A stretch of 64,000 bases of DNA from Ophiosphaerella korrae (taxonomy: Eukaryota; Ascomycota; Dothideomycetes; Pleosporales; Phaeosphaeriaceae): positions 124,001-188,000 of the forward strand of contig JALNQF010000011.1 of the NCBI GenBank assembly GCA_028456385.1. The letters run 5' to 3'. The notes under the pieces were generated by a model, which searched no databases, was not told the origin of the DNA, and was given only the letters and a program-made list of their open reading frames with translations. The number at the start of each line of letters is the position of its first letter. The stretch's first letter is position 1. This document shows positions 21,836 through 32,647 of the stretch, piece after piece. A program made the translations under genes and the position numbers.

Positions 21836-24073
21836 GGACCGTTGTGTTTATGCTATTTGAAATCGGATTGAGCGATAGGATCCGCATGCACTTCTTACCA
21901 TGACAGTAAGTATTGCAGCAGTCGTTCGTGCGCAGATTCGGTAACAGCATTGTAAAGACATGATCTAAATGGACGGGAGGCTGAACCGGAATAAGTTCAT
22001 CTTCTCTGCCTCACCTCCGCTAAACTGCAGCAAATCGGATATCACACACCCTAAGCTGGCTTATATGTGACAGAACAAACTGGGCGCGATTTTTTGAGCG
22101 CAGGGGTGACGCGGAAAGGATCACTGTATTGGAAAAAATAGAGATCTAACTGAATATAGAGTGGATTGGTAGCTTAGCTTAATAATCCACTTGCTCTAAC
22201 TAGTTATAGTATCTCTAACCTATTGAATCCTACTCCGGCAGTATACAATGTCAGGGCTCTAGCCCACGATGATATTATTATACTGCGTAGTTACTACAAG
22301 CGAGTAGCAAATTAAGGCCATTCCAAGCTTTTATCTAGGAGCGACCGAAATCGTGTACGCAATCTAAAGAAGCATGTTAAATTACCCCGCGACGAATCGC
22401 AGATGGAGAAACTTATTACAGTCCACCGTTTGAAGGATAGCATAGATGGTATCGACGATAAGCTGGCTGGTCGCCAAAGATCTTGATACCCAACGATCAT
22501 CTTGTTTTACGTGTTTGTTCTTCGAAGTTGACTTTTCGTTGATTTCGTAACTATGAGGTCATGACCGCACTGCTACTACATTGCCATTGGTTGGGAAAGT
22601 TGCCCGCAGTCATCAATGCCTTAACGCTGAATTGCCCAAGATGGAAGTGCATGCTGGGTGACTGCATTGGGTTAGGGCAGTCGATATTCCGAGATTTTGT
22701 ATGGCTCGTCCGTTGTTGATGTTGTTGCAAGGAGAAGCAATAGCGGTGTTCCGCCACATAGGGATGGACTGTCGATACTCAAAGGTAAAGCCGCGCTGCC
22801 CTTCCTTTTATTTTTCTTGTCTCCCGTCTTTTCTCAGTTCCATATGTTGTAATTTCTCTCCGCCTCTATTCGTCCGTAATAGCAAAGCCTCCACAAATCT
22901 TGGGGTGGCACACAATTTGCATATTTTGGTATCAACTCTCACACGCCTGATCTCACTTTCCAATGCTAGATAGCTCACTAATCTACATACTCGGCCGGTT
23001 CGGATCTTCCCCTGTCTGGATTTTGAAGTGTTGATATCGATATCCCTATATTTCGGACACCTAGCATCCGGAATATAATAGTCCAGCAGCGTATAATCCT
23101 TCTGGATAGGACTCGCCCTGAAGTAATCTAATGGGAGGTCGTATTTCGGAATATTCATGTCCTTTATCGCCTCCTTGTAAGTAGAGTGAGGGATATCTTC
23201 CAGGTTTTCACAGTACTTTCCTCCACGACCTTTAGCGGCTGCACAGAAGTCGTAGGCCTATTACCCATGAGCTATGAAACAGTCTTTTTCGCGGGCGATG
23301 GGTTGGCCGTTGGGCTCAGTGCGGCCTTGGACGTGAGCACAGCTGGTGCCAGTTACAAATACTGGATGGCACATTTGGCGTATTGGTGCTGACTAGTGAG
23401 GTGTTTTGTTCGAGGTCAGTGTGTGAACTCGAAGGGCTACTTTGGCGAATCAGAATTATTAGTTATATGTATACCCCGCTATGAATGAACCCTGTGTTTA
23501 CCTGCATCTATCATAGTATCCTCCTATGTCGTGAGAAGCTTACGACGTTGCCTTGTTCCTGTGAACCCAGTATTGATGTAAACCTGATGTGTAATCAGCG
23601 CGTTAGGCCCTATTCGAGACACTCCCTTTCACACCCTAACTATTCATAGATCTTCTCGACATTTTCTACAGCCCAATTGTAGATTATCCATTTATCCCTC
23701 TCCGTAACTTAATGACGTTGATAAATATGAATTCCGGCTAATGACTGCCAACCTATCATGGAGGCTAATTAAGTCACCCGACTAATCACTAGCCTAGTAT
23801 ATAGCATATAATAGTAATTGGTCTTTAGTACTGCAAAAAAATCCAGTGTATCATGGGATATGAACTTGTTATCGGCCTCCGCTACCCTAGTCTATTAATT
23901 CCACCACTCTTCTACGTTTGCTACGAGAGAAGCAAACCAGGATTTAGAGCATCTATAATAAGGCCAACATATAACATACTTACTTGAGTCGTAGCTATTA
24001 AAGACTAAATCCCATTGCTTCGGCGACCAATTATTATCCGTGTTTACCTCTTTTCGTTTGCGCGTAAACGAAG
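21836..24073. other. Long gene-poor, AT-rich stretch upstream of the LPMO gene
   Basis: Several TpA-rich blocks (for example 22130-22310 and 23640-24010) look like mutated repeats. A 116-codon reverse frame at 22808-23158 has no recognisable family. No supported gene. Confidence 0.4.
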
Positions 24074-24829
24074 ATGCTGTTCCTAACCACCCTGAGCTTG
24101 ATCCTAAGTGCGGTCACTACTGTCTCGGCCCATGGCTGGATTGACCAATGGGCCATTGCAGGCAAAAACTATACTGGCTTCAACCCTACCGCGGCGCCAT
24201 GGGTACCTGATCAAGGCACCATTAGCTGGCCAGCCTGGAACACTGACACGGGGCCCGTGTATAGCAACAACGTCAACAACTCGGATATCATCTGCTCCAT
24301 AAATTCCACGAATGCCAAAATTTATAGCACCCCGATTGCCGCAGGAAGCACGGTCCACTTCCATTGGACGACTTGGCCCGATTCTCACCACGGACCCATC
24401 CTTTCTTATCTGGCTGCTTGTAATGGCGCCTGCACAACAGTAAATAAGGAGAAACTAGAGTGGTTTAAGATTGCGGAGATGGGCCAGCTCTCCTATGGCG
24501 CAGGTGGCGGCACCACAGGCACCTGGGCGGACGATAAACTGCGGTCAGCGGCCGGCGCCTGGTCAGTCACCATTCCGTCATCCATCAAGGCTGGTAACTA
24601 CGTCTTGCGCAACGAAATCATTGCTCTGCACTCAGCATACGATGTTGGAGGTGCTCAGTTCTACCCGCAGTGCGCGAACATTGAGATTACTGGTGGTGGC
24701 CGTATTAGGCCCTCTGGTGTAGTAGGAACTTCACTCTATAGCCCGAACGATCCAGGTGTACATTACAACATCTACAACGATGAGTCAAAGCCGGTTTATC
24801 AGATACCTGGTCCCAAGTTGTGTAAGTAA
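24074..24829 (+). CDS. AA9 lytic polysaccharide monooxygenase, 251 aa
   Basis: Secreted copper enzyme that cleaves cellulose or other beta-glucans oxidatively. A 19-residue signal peptide (MLFLTTLSLILSAVTTVSA) is cut before His20, which becomes the N-terminal His of the copper histidine brace. The second His is in WPDSHHGPILSYL (residues 105/106), and the axial Tyr is in QFYPQC (Y177). Cys residues expected for disulfides are present. Intronless, no C-terminal CBM1. The gene stands alone in gene-poor DNA, with broken genes on both sides, yet all active-site residues are kept. C1 versus C4 regioselectivity cannot be decided from this. Confidence 0.93.
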   Translation: MLFLTTLSLILSAVTTVSAHGWIDQWAIAGKNYTGFNPTAAPWVPDQGTISWPAWNTDTGPVYSNNVNNSDIICSINSTNAKIYSTPIAAGSTVHFHWTTWPDSHHGPILSYLAACNGACTTVNKEKLEWFKIAEMGQLSYGAGGGTTGTWADDKLRSAAGAWSVTIPSSIKAGNYVLRNEIIALHSAYDVGGAQFYPQCANIEITGGGRIRPSGVVGTSLYSPNDPGVHYNIYNDESKPVYQIPGPKLCK

Positions 24830-25814
24830 CATTAGTAGCAAGTTCTTCCTCTTGGCAGGCCAAATGCTTACCTTGACAATAGTTACCGGTTAAACGTCAA
24901 TACCATTCAATATAAGGATAGCTTCTATATCTTATAGTGTAAATAGAGTCACGCCGTAAATTATACTGCAATAAAATTGTTACTCCTAGGTTAAGTTCCT
25001 ACGTTATATCTTTGAGAAATAATCAGAAACTATACTTTGCACTTTTTGTTTGTTGTTGACTTCGTTATGATGAAAAGTACTGTCAGCGCCTCGCCATATA
25101 GAGACAGATTGTTGATTTCAGTAAACTAGAGGCTGGCCTCAAGGGACTGGGCTACCAGTGTAGTTATTTGACCAATGGAATACGCTAGTTGCATAAAGTA
25201 CTAAAGATTGTGTACAATTATAACAGATACTAGTATAACTCATTATAGCACAATAGCCTGATTGTCTCTGTACAGCTCCGACCATCTTCACTACTTTGAC
25301 CGGATAGGTTATACTGCCGAAACTGTTTTTGGCTAGATGCGCAAAGCGCGGTCTGTTGAGTGAGTGGGCACACCGCTGCCGCGCCTGTCTCACCGGCTAT
25401 ACCACTACTATGCATATGGGTGCTAAGGCGCCAGCCCAAATCGCTAACGTATCTCACTTAGGGTTGGCGGGCGCTACATACAGTATATGTATTTTTTGTA
25501 TTTATAGGGCATCCAAGTTCCGAAAATCGTATCCCGTATGTGGCGTTTCTTCGTGGTAAAGTTGATTACGGCTCGGCTGGCACTGGCCCAGCCCCTAAGA
25601 GCTCTTCTTGCAAAAAATTCAACGATTAACATTTGAAAACATAGCCTAGACGGAGACTGGAGACATTGGGGAGAAGCTCGTGACCTCGTTGGAACCTTCT
25701 GGCCGGACGGTACTATTGTATGCCCCCTCGACACGTAAGAGAAAGCCGGCAATGAGTGCAATTCAAGGTGTATGTTACTGCCTTCGAAACGCAAAATCAA
25801 GAGTGAAAGCTATG
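24830..25814. other. Gene-poor stretch downstream of the LPMO
   Basis: TpA-rich around 24880-25040; short reverse frames without recognisable family. Confidence 0.4.
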
Positions 25815-26581
25815 TTCACCGTTGCCCATCATTTGCGAGCTTTTCTAGCACAGGACCAAGAAAGTCTGTCCACAGGCCTTCAGGTTCGCTGCCGTACTGC
25901 AAAAGCCGGTCGTACAACATCACGAGCTTGAAAATGCCTTGCACTGATCGCGTGGTCGGGTGGCAAATTTTCCATCGGGCCCAAGTATCGTTATGTCGCC
26001 ATTAGTATTAGTATTAGTATTAGTATGCGTAGTAGACTTTGTGCTCGTTACCAGCAATAGCGATTGTCGGCTCAACAAGATGCAGAGGCTGTACAGTGGT
26101 ATCCTTATCAAGGGGTTCCACGAAACCGGACCCATCCAGGCGGGTGTCAGGGAACGCTAGCCAGCCTAACTCCATCTTTTTCCGCAAACTTGCTGCCATC
26201 CATATACATATCTGGAACTCTGCCTCTTTGAGATCGCTGTTCTCGGGTTTGAGCTCAATCCCTGAGTAGAGCCCTAGGCGCTGGGTGCAGTTGTCCGTTG
26301 TATGTGTTCTGCATCATATCGGCAAGGCTATTGGGGCAGCTTCGCTTGCGTGAGGGCTCAAGACTGGGAGATGTCGGAGATGTCGGAGGAGTGTTCTGTA
26401 GCCAGGCCTTAACGCGATCAGATAAGGTAAAAGGTTTGAATAACGTAGGCTGCGTCATGGCCGCCTCTACGGTCGACTGCAGACACTGGGTCGCGCAGCT
26501 CAGTTGCTGAGTAGGGCTGTCGGAGATAACGTCCACATTAGATGATACGACGCTTCCGTGGATCATATCACCTGCTAACAA
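25815..26581 (-). pseudogene. PD-(D/E)XK nuclease-like protein, pseudogene
   Basis: Pieces in different reverse frames assemble, in order, into a fungal nuclease-like family I recognise. From 26581 comes a Ser/Pro-rich N-terminal part ending QLHPAPRALL. After a frameshift near 26262 follow GIELKPENSD, EAEFQICIWMAASLRKK (Glu-x-Lys and the following Gln of a PD-(D/E)XK core) and EHKVYYAY. A further slip occurs at the hexanucleotide repeat (about 26001-26026), then ILGPDGKFATRP; after a third shift near 25940, LVMLYDRLLQYGSEP to the stop at 25815. The middle of the family, about 200 residues including the first catalytic Asp, is missing between the first two pieces. No product possible. Confidence 0.65.
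26001..26026. repeat. ATTAGT hexanucleotide microsatellite
   Basis: Four ATTAGT units plus two bases. It lies inside the nuclease-like pseudogene, where the reverse strand would code for Thr-Asn repeats in one frame and stops in another. Confidence 0.85.
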
Positions 26582-27883
26582 CCATCACCAGACAGCTCAA
26601 GTCACGGGATAAGGTATACTTGAGGTTGCAGCGAGTGGCAAACATCGGTCCTTACAATTTGAGGCATGGGTTGATCGTCTAGTCTTGTTCTCTGCCTACA
26701 GATGTGCATAGTCTCTTTCCTCCCAAGTTTGCCTTGCCCTGTGGGTTGTCAAGGCCGTCGTTGACCCCCTTTGCCTTGAGAAACCTGGGGTGTATCTAGC
26801 TTCATTATTAGATTTAAAATCTGTATGCTTTTCCGATTCGCGCTCAGGTATCTAGTTAGTCAATTACAGTCGCAAACTGGTATAGTAATTAGATAGACGC
26901 ACTCTATTGAACCCTGCATCTTCCGCAGTATTTTGGGAACTCGTGTCGATGGCTGATGTCCTAGGTGCTTTGTCTGGCTGGGTAGAGTACCCACGACTGC
27001 CTTCGGTGGGATGATTTATGATACTTGAGGGAAAAGAAGAATGAGATTAGATCTGTGTCGAGACAAAGACCAGAGATGCCAGGGTTTTTATAAAGCTGAC
27101 TGAGTGCAAGGCCGTCGCATAGTTTGATTAATTCGCTGGGCAGCCATTCGGGTAGCCATGTGTTCTGGTGCCCGGTCATTTAGTATCCACGCTATTAAAT
27201 TAGATATGGTTAGATGGGATGAGATTCTTACCAAACCGCACCCTGATTCTACTCCTTCCTTCTCAGCCGTAGTGTTCTACACGTCTTCTTAACTTTGACT
27301 AGCTGTGCACTCATGACACTCGGGAGTGGTTGAGTACAAGTATGAAGAAAAGGCTTGATATTTCAGTTTTTAGCTGTCGAGCCTAGATGATGATTTTCAT
27401 GGTGATTGTGGGTAGTTTGAGAAGGGGTTGGAGTGCTAGTAATGCATCATGAGCTGCGAGAGATGCCCAGAATGGAGGGCATGATAGTAAGTGCATTAGC
27501 TTTATTTATATATAGATCTAGTCCTACTGATAACCTCTCTAGAGCGTGGTATTTTTCTTGTTTCGACCGGATTCGACCGAATTTGTCTGTTACGATCCGT
27601 GGACAGCCCTAACACGCCGGACAACTCGGGCGGGTACAGTACAGTATCTCGCGAACTTGGGATGTTTCGAATTGCGCATCTGTGCTCAGGGCCACCGGAC
27701 GAATCAATAAGTCTGTGCGCATCACGGGATGCGAATGTCGTCGACCGAAAACTCATATAAACCTAAGTATACATATGTGGGCATAACTAAAGAGAAAGGG
27801 TAGTTTTCCACTACCACATCTCATGAGCCTGGGAGCGCCACTTGATTCAGCATTCTCAATAGTCCAAGCTTCGCCTAATCAGA
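26582..27883. other. Gene-poor stretch
   Basis: No supported gene; a 72-codon reverse frame at 26961-27179 is unrecognised. Confidence 0.4.
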
Positions 27884-28141
27884 ATGGAATTCGAGACTGG
27901 CCTCTTCATCAACAATGAGGTTAGTCGTCCGTCGTTCGCAGGCATAATGATACTGATCTCGCCAGCACATCCCCTTGGTATCCGGGCAGACACTCCCGAT
28001 CACAACCCTGCTAATGACGAACTTTTGACCGAGTTGCCGCCGCGAATGCCGCTTTCAAAACTTAGGGGCCACTCTCAGCAGCTAATAGACGAGTTGGGCA
28101 GACCATGTCCTCGGCGAGAAGCTGATATCATGCAAAGCTAA
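27884..28141 (+). pseudogene. Possible N-terminal relic of an aldehyde dehydrogenase
   Basis: The frame opens with METGLFINNE-like residues (MEFETGLFINNE), the usual beginning of fungal aldehyde dehydrogenases, followed by GTTAGT, a plausible splice donor. About 45 codons later the frame reads NPANDELLTELP, reminiscent of the next ALDH block. After that nothing matches, and a pogo-type element begins 22 bp beyond the stop. If real, it is a first-exon relic cut off by the transposon. Similarity is short and may be chance. Confidence 0.25.
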
Positions 28142-28162
28142 ATAAGGGCCTAGTCTAAAACA

Positions 28163-29936
28163 GCTAAGCTCGGCCCTATGCCGTTGGGCCACCCGCTAAA
28201 AAACGAGCTCTCAACTTTGGAGTAATGTAACTCAACAACAACGATTATATTTGCCACTGGCTATACATAGAATCAAATGCTGGAGCAGTTGAAGTAGCTG
28301 CCTTGTTTTTAGCAGCCTTTCTACGAGTTTTACGTGCTGGTTTTGCAGCTTGAGTAGCATCCGCTTCTGCTACAGTAGTGATTGCTTCAACATTCAGAAA
28401 TGGCTCATTTGGACAAGGCTTAATACGCTTCCTCTGAGATGGTTTTGCAAGCTCATCGATCTGCTGCTGCAGTCGTTTGTTACTAGCTAGCAGCTCAGCT
28501 GCTCGTGTATTAGCTGCCGCAATTGACTTTCTTGCTTTGCTAAGCAAAAGGCGAGTACTACGCGACAGCTTTTCAGAGCGCTCAAGTAGTTTTTGAGCTT
28601 CATATACGTCGTGAGGCTTTTGAGGTGTTACAAAGACTGCCCCATCTATATATACTGGCTGCGGTAGTAGTGGCGGCGTTACTGAGCGGCGTTGAACTTG
28701 TGACGATGAGAGTATACGCTCTGGATCGTATGGAACGAGACCAGCAGCGCGCCAGCTAGCGCGTATATTCGGCGCACTCAATCTAGAGAGGCGAGCTCCA
28801 TAATAAGCTTGTATAAAGCGCTCTTTTTTAACTGGCGCAGCATCGTCGAGAGCTGATAGAGCCCGTATTTGGTCGCGATATTTTGACTTGGCAATGCTGA
28901 ATGAAGTAAGGTCCAATGGCTGTAATATATGTGACGCATGAGCTGGTAAGTAGAGGCAGTGTATTTTATGCTGATAGCAAGTGTACATAAACTCAGTAGT
29001 CACATGAGAGCCATGGCCGTCAAGTATAAGTATCCGGTGGCTGCTCTGCGTAGGTAGGGATCCAGGAATGAATACGCGACGTAGCCACTCTAATCCAATC
29101 TCATTTGAGGTCCAGCCATTCATTGAAGTTGTATAGAACCAGTCTGGTATAGAATCTGGCGAGGACCATGTTGTTTGAAGGCTCTGTCCTTTGAATATTG
29201 CTACTGGCTGAAGGTTGTAGCCAGCGGCAGAGGTAGTCTCAAGAACAGACACCCACTCGCGATTTTCAGGCGACGCAACGTAAGCCTTACGAGCAGATGC
29301 AAGGACTCTAGAGTTATTGCATACACCTAGTGCTACCCTAGTCTCGCTCATATTCCAGATATCGTCGGTATGTATACCCAACTGGGTTCTTGTGGCTTCA
29401 AAGAGCTCAAAAAACGGTCGTATAGTCTCTAGCTTTGATGCCTCAGCTTGTACGGCTTCAGTTGGTCTGCCTATAACAGAGCTAATACGTGGATTGCGGC
29501 GTATGAAGTTTGAGACCCAGTGCTTGCCGAGTGGCGCGTAGTCACCGTTCATCTGCAATATATGAGACGCCATCTCTCGTACGCGTGCGTGGCTAGGCGG
29601 CTGAGCGCGAGCATCTTCGTTCAGAATCCAATCAGTAAGAAAACTCTCTTGCTCTGGTATCAGCCGCTGCCGGTATTGACAAGCAGTTGCGCATGGCGCA
29701 CGTCCAGCACGGCGGCTCTGTAGCGTTGACCTTGCGACGCCCCACGCCTTAGCTGCTTTGCGCTCACTTGTATAAACACCAGATTCAAGGTCGCTGATAG
29801 CAGATTGTATTGCAGCTTCGCGTGGATTCATATTTGAATAAGCGTTGTGAAGAAATTGAGCTTCAAAGGTTGGGCAGGATGAGTGGTCGGGTGGCCGAAC
29901 GTCATGGGTGCCCAACGTTAGGTGTCCGAGCTTAGC
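28163..29936 (-). mobile_element. Pogo/Fot-type DNA transposon, about 1.77 kb
   Basis: A 528-codon transposase (29831-28245) is bracketed by short inverted repeats: GCTAAGCTCGG at 28163-28173 and its reverse complement at 29926-29936, with imperfect inner similarity (both sides contain GTTGGGC...ACCC). No TA duplication can be seen at these borders (flanks ACA and ACG), so either the ends are eroded or the true ends lie elsewhere. Confidence 0.7.
28245..29831 (-). CDS. Pogo-type DDE_1 transposase, probably inactive
   Basis: 528 residues from the ATG at 29831; the frame is open further upstream but that part translates the terminal repeat. Order: N-terminal psq-type HTH (ERKAAKAWGVARSTLQSR), CENP-B-like HTH (HWVSNFIRRNP), then the DDE_1 domain. 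The second and third catalytic Asp are seen in ILILDGHGSH (D271) and HILQPLDLTS (D307). The first, normally in a NMDETG-type motif, is Ser here (NMSETRVALG, S162; codon 29346-29348) and the following Gly is Arg. The C-terminus has the usual coiled coil (KLLERSEKLS..., then QQQIDELAKP) and a basic tail. The frame is unbroken, so loss of the catalytic Asp without stops is notable; it may bind DNA but should not cut it. Confidence 0.85.
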   Translation of the reverse strand: MNPREAAIQSAISDLESGVYTSERKAAKAWGVARSTLQSRRAGRAPCATACQYRQRLIPEQESFLTDWILNEDARAQPPSHARVREMASHILQMNGDYAPLGKHWVSNFIRRNPRISSVIGRPTEAVQAEASKLETIRPFFELFEATRTQLGIHTDDIWNMSETRVALGVCNNSRVLASARKAYVASPENREWVSVLETTSAAGYNLQPVAIFKGQSLQTTWSSPDSIPDWFYTTSMNGWTSNEIGLEWLRRVFIPGSLPTQSSHRILILDGHGSHVTTEFMYTCYQHKIHCLYLPAHASHILQPLDLTSFSIAKSKYRDQIRALSALDDAAPVKKERFIQAYYGARLSRLSAPNIRASWRAAGLVPYDPERILSSSQVQRRSVTPPLLPQPVYIDGAVFVTPQKPHDVYEAQKLLERSEKLSRSTRLLLSKARKSIAAANTRAAELLASNKRLQQQIDELAKPSQRKRIKPCPNEPFLNVEAITTVAEADATQAAKPARKTRRKAAKNKAATSTAPAFDSMYSQWQI

Positions 29937-30092
29937 ACGTGACATGTTCAATCAAGCACTACCCAAGACATGCATCAGTCCGGAGTGGACACATGAAATC
30001 TTCACGTCGCGCATCATCTTTGCAGGCATTTAGTCCTCACTGGAAACGGAACTAATTCCACAATTGCGCTTGTTTGTCTAGGCTGCTTTGAC

Positions 30093-30447
30093 ATGACCGA
30101 GCCGAAGGCGGCCAAACGTCGCAAGGTTCGCAAAGACACCCACAGTTGCTGGGAATGTGCGTTTCCCGCAAGTTGAACTCGGCGGCCGTCGCTCATGCCA
30201 TGCTGGCGCTTCAGGTCACAGGCGCAAGATCGAATGTCGATATACTGATCCAAGCAACCATATATGTGTTAGCTGCGCTGGCAGGCTTGTGGATTACTCG
30301 GGCTTCATCGCGGCCATGACACTGCTTCTCGGCTACCTCGGTAGAGCTGCAGCGTCTGAAGAGAGGGCATCAGATCGTCTGCTTGTGGAGAAGGCGCTCC
30401 TGGTGTTCGTGAGCTTGCCGAATACAAACGCAACGGGCTGGCAGTAG
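30093..30447 (+). pseudogene. N-terminal relic of a Zn2Cys6 transcription factor
   Basis: Exon 30093-30156 then exon from 30215 (58-nt GT...AG intron) gives a basic lead (KRRKVRKDTHSC) followed by C-x2-C-x6-C-x9-C-x2-C. The sixth Cys of the binuclear zinc cluster is missing: the frame runs on as AGRLVDYSGF. Splitting the zinc cluster by an intron at this spot is common in fungal C6 factors. The downstream frame stops at 30447 without a fungal_trans domain, and a Ser-rich frame (30483-30794) may be a shifted continuation. Confidence 0.5.
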
Positions 30448-30849
30448 ACTCGGCCAACACCATTGCCCGACTACTGCCCCTTTTGACCCAGGAGAGCCAC
30501 GAAAGCGGTGATTATCCTCTCGGACTCACGACTCCCGCCTTCAGCACCGTCACCATCGGTCCCTGGCTTGAACTTTCTACAGAGGATGCCCCTTCGGGAT
30601 TCGGCATGCATCGATTGGAAGGTGACTTCGACTTTTATTCACAGGCACTGCTCTCGTTGGGTACCGTCTCAATACCAACACAGTCGTCCGGCAGCTCAGA
30701 TGGCGCCTCAATTACACAAGGCGCGAATAGCAACCATTTTGCGTCTGCTAGCACGACAGACGCATCGTCCCAGGGAATTAACACGACATACTAGTCCATG
30801 CTGGGCCACGATTTCAAATAAGAGAGCTTGCTTAAGCCCATTTGTTCCA

Positions 30850-31217
30850 GTAACCTGATTACACTTATCCAGCAGCTCATCAGCTATCCACTTGTGCCCT
30901 ACCCAGCGGCGCAGAACACGACGATATCTATGGTGCATCGCGCTACCACGTTTAGCGACCCTAATAGTCTAGATTTTTGTGCGGCAGTGCAGCAAGTTGT
31001 GTGGGACCGCGTGGGCACAATAGCCTTTGCAAGCGACCCCATATGTGCGAGCGATGTCTGCTCGTGGCACCACTTCGATAGCGTTGGGTTTTGCTCTTCG
31101 TGCGAGGGCGCCACCGACAAAGTGGCGCTGTACGGTTGCCTCTTGGGCTTCAAGGAGGAGTTGTTGCAGTTGCTGGAGGCAAAGCCGGAGGATAAGTTTC
31201 CCTTTTTTTTGCATTGA
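30850..31217 (+). pseudogene. Fragment resembling DUF3176 membrane proteins
   Basis: An open frame contains NTTISMVHR, then CASDVCSWHHFDSVGFCSSC. The spacing C...C-x-W-x2-F-x-S-x-G-x-C-x2-C is what I associate with the extracellular Cys motif of fungal DUF3176 proteins. Transmembrane helices expected on either side are absent here, and there is no start codon in context. Probably a fragment. Confidence 0.35.
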
Positions 31218-32647
31218 CAAACTAGCGCAGCATCTCCACTGAAGGCCGGTTGTCCAATCCCTCCTAAGTCTTTCATTTTTAACGGCAATACTATCTAGAG
31301 AGCCTGGAAATGCCATGGTCGCCCTCAAATTTACCATGAGGGAATTGATTTACCCTAAACACGTCATCGAAGCAATCGATGCCGAATCCCACCTATTAAA
31401 TCTAATGGGATGAGAAGCTGGCGGTGGTGGCTTTGCATTAGCGAACATCTTCTCTCCAAACAAAACCATTGTTTTGATAACATTGGTGCACGCGGAGCTC
31501 TACGATGCGATGGTACCCGGTTCTCGGCAGCTCAAGGTCAGGAAAGCAACTTCATGCCACTTGCGACCCTGTGTTCAAAGGCACTCACCGTCTTACCTAA
31601 ACGATCAAGTCTCCCATGTGATCAGTAATACGAGATACGTAACTTGGTATTTGTGGTTTGCGCCCCGTGATTCCTCTAATAATACGAGGTTGTTCAACAA
31701 TCTATTTCGACCACGTTGAAGGGCTGTGTTGCAGCCGCGTTCAAGGTGAAGGCGGTTTTGCTAGCCACTGTACCTATTACTATGGAACAAATAGTGAAGC
31801 GTGCTCTCCGCTAGCCAAATAATACCGTGTTTACCTTGCGACAACTCACATTAGAAGCCTTGTGATATGTTCCCGCTAACGACAGGGAACATTGAGCCGC
31901 AGTAGGTCTGGTGTGGTCTCAGCTTGGCAAAGTTGCCTGTATAAGAAATACAAGCTTGCGGCTAATGTGGCTATTTGTACGCCTATAGTAACGGGCTTAG
32001 CTCGGGATTTATTAGGATCTCAGTAACAAAGGACACGACAAGGTCTACTGTTTCGCCCGCGGAATAGTGGTATTCGTATGGGATCCATTAGACCTTATAC
32101 TGAGGAAGGGCTGCTTGAACAATACAAGGACCATCCATAGGCAGATATGCGCCCGCGACGCGCGGCTGTACGTAAAAGACTCTGTTCAATAGGCTCTGGC
32201 CGTCACAAACGTATTATCGAAATTAACGATCTATTATAAGTAAACATACCCGATCTCTATTGCCCCCCGCACCGCCGAAGATCGCAAAACTAGTACACGC
32301 CCTAGTTCTAAATATTCTTCCAAAACCTAGCCGGCAGAAGACTGCCTCTCAATTGTCAACGTCTACTCCGCAGTCCCCTACTTTGCCGTAGTCAATGAAT
32401 ACACCAACAACTAAACCACATTACAATGCACCAGCGCCTACCCTCACCGTAGAGGACCTGCACAACCGTTTCTACAACAAACTTCTACATGCTTTTATTT
32501 ACATCTGATGGCTTGCCTGTGGAGGGTGGTCGTTCCCAAGTTATCCTATCACTTATTCGATGACCTGCATTAGAAAAAGCGACACTTCCTAGCTCCCTTC
32601 TTCAGCGATGGTATCTGCGCAATAGGTGGCTTTTGGCGATGGCTCTC
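31218..32647. other. Gene-poor stretch upstream of the kinase 3' end
   Basis: Short frames only; nothing recognised. Contains no obvious inverted or direct repeats to my reading. Confidence 0.4.

Noticed and set aside
22808..23158. 116-codon reverse frame in AT-rich DNA
   Set aside because: No recognisable family or start context; may be a mutated repeat.
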